In this document: positions 5,774 through 6,133 of the stretch, piece after piece
Numbering within the stretch: the first letter of the stretch is position 1
How the letters are laid out: the number at the start of each line of letters is the position of its first letter
Assembly: GCA_017429205.1 (NCBI GenBank)
Contig: JAFRPH010000053.1
Span: forward strand, 1 to 6,133
Length of the DNA: 6,133 nt
Source: Bacteroidales bacterium
Lineage (GTDB): Bacteria; Bacteroidota; Bacteroidia; Bacteroidales; UBA932
Direction: 5' to 3'
The notes under the pieces: generated by a model
The model's database searches: none
Seen by the model: only the letters and a program-made list of their open reading frames with translations
What the model was told of the DNA's origin: nothing
Translations under genes and position numbers: made by a program

Positions 5774-5779
5774 TCCTCC
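5774..5779 (-). promoter_or_regulatory. Ribosome binding site GGAGGA
   Basis: GGAGGA on the minus strand lies nine bases before the ATG at 5764. It is a near-perfect match to the anti-Shine-Dalgarno sequence and fixes the start of the giant gene just ahead of the signal peptide. Confidence 0.88.
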
Positions 5780-5858
5780 GTTGCGGTCCGGCGTTTGATC
5801 TTGATTTCCATATGCGGACAGGCCGTATTGCGACAGACTCAAAACGGTGATCTGACGA

Positions 5859-5888
5859 TCCGCCATGCGCACCCGCGCGCGGGGCGGA
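5859..5888 (-). promoter_or_regulatory. GC-rich hairpin in the mRNA leader
   Basis: Arms tccgcc (5859-5864) and ggcgga (5883-5888) pair perfectly. Inside them gcgc (5867-5870) pairs with gcgc (5875-5878) around the loop accc. A perfect 12-bp palindrome, cccgcgcgcggg (5872-5883), overlaps and could form an alternative structure. It lies shortly after the predicted transcription start. There is no T-run after it, so it is not a standard terminator. A role in RNA stability or leader control is inference. Confidence 0.5.
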
Positions 5889-5908
5889 GCATCATTTCCT
5901 TACATTAT

Positions 5909-5937
5909 ATGATACGTGATTCAACGGCATCCGTCAA
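5909..5937 (-). promoter_or_regulatory. Probable sigma-A promoter for the giant gene
   Basis: On the minus strand TTGACG (5937-5932) and TATCAT (5914-5909) are separated by exactly 17 bases. A perfect TATAAT (5909-5904) overlaps the end of the -10 but has no -35 at the right distance. The stretch just upstream, about 5938-5962, is A-rich with a run of seven A, resembling an UP element. Transcription would start near 5902 and leave a leader of about 135-140 bases. Confidence 0.7.
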
Positions 5938-5997
5938 TGAATTTCAACTGTTTTTTTGATTTCTTCACGGAAAGTTAGGGAAAGCATATGGGGGTTT

Positions 5998-6053
5998 CGC
6001 GCTCTGCGGAGCGCGCCAGGGGCTTTCCGATCGCCCCTGGACCCTTCGGGGCC
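5998..6053. repeat. Cluster of intergenic palindromes
   Basis: There are two perfect stem-loops side by side: cgcgctc/gagcgcg (5998-6004 and 6009-6015, loop tgcg) and ccaggggc/gcccctgg (6016-6023 and 6033-6040, loop of nine). A third short one, ccc-ttcg-ggg, follows at 6042-6051. Together they look like a dispersed intergenic palindromic unit of the sort seen in GC-rich Clostridia, or the terminator of a neighbour beyond the right edge. After the stems the plus strand is T-rich (6055-6064) but has no clean T-run. Confidence 0.6.
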
Positions 6054-6133
6054 GTCTCTTTCTTGTTAGTTGTCGGGTAAGGCTGAGAGCATAGCCTGTC
6101 ATTCCATCAAAAACCTGACAATTCCCCAAGAAT
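6054..6133. other. Right edge, nothing assignable
   Basis: Short open stretches exist on both strands, but none has a ribosome binding site, a start and recognisable protein sequence. The minus-strand frame running through the palindrome cluster reads Arg/Pro-rich sequence typical of a translated palindromic repeat. With the leader, promoter and palindromes listed separately, the whole interval 5765-6133 holds no gene I can support. Confidence 0.5.

Noticed and set aside
5231..5959. A 242-codon open frame on the plus strand reaching into the intergenic region
   Set aside because: It runs antisense through the FecR domain and signal peptide, then across the promoter. The sequence looks like reverse-strand noise.
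5938..5960. Plus-strand terminator from the dyad at 5919-5942 plus the T-run at 5951-5957
   Set aside because: Eight bases separate the weak stem from the T-run and no plus-strand gene leads into it. As the upstream A-rich part of the minus-strand promoter it makes better sense.
6080..6120. TPP-riboswitch-like pieces, ggctgaga and acctga, on the plus strand
   Set aside because: Only these two short words match. The paired arms and the conserved segment that should follow the second word are absent, and no thiamine gene is visible.

Overview
The window is essentially one gene plus its upstream region. A single reading frame on the minus strand starts at 5764 and stays open to the left edge (position 1), giving at least 1,921 codons with no stop. 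It encodes the N-terminal part of a very large secreted, probably cell-surface, modular protein. The C-terminus, where any anchor would lie, is outside the window. GC-rich DNA with strong G/C at third codon positions, a consensus Gram-positive ribosome binding site, a Sec signal peptide and the FecR-plus-YDG-repeat architecture suggest a GC-rich anaerobic Bacillota (Clostridia; gut or rumen type). This placement is inference from style, not from a marker gene.

Protein layout, N to C: signal peptide (residues 1-29); a FecR-type domain (about 36-191); an acidic, Pro-rich linker (192-277); then a long array of beta-sandwich-like repeats. The main family carries the signature [SA]-[AS]-x-K-x-Y-D-G-x-x-L-T and ends in G-T-L-x-V. 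It has two sub-types. Type A has an N-T-Y-x-I-D-W-G core; type B has G-L-P-x-G-F and a D-V-T-x-F-F/F-P core. The order is B, A (split), B, A, C, A, B, B, A, C, A, C, C, B, B, C, C, where C is a less regular module class. One A repeat is split, and between its parts lies a segment that looks like a second copy of the back half of the N-terminal FecR region.

Upstream (5765-6133) there is no convincing second gene. The region holds a strong ribosome binding site, a GC-rich leader hairpin, a sigma-A-like promoter (TTGACG, 17 bp, TATCAT) with an A-rich upstream stretch, and a cluster of palindromes at 5998-6053 that looks like an intergenic repeat or terminator-like element. The last 80 bases hold nothing I can assign.

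The long plus-strand open frames (for example 2018-4870) are antisense shadows produced by codon bias in the minus-strand gene. I see no defence system, CRISPR array, RNA gene or mobile element. The most unusual point is the FecR-like segment inside a split YDG repeat.
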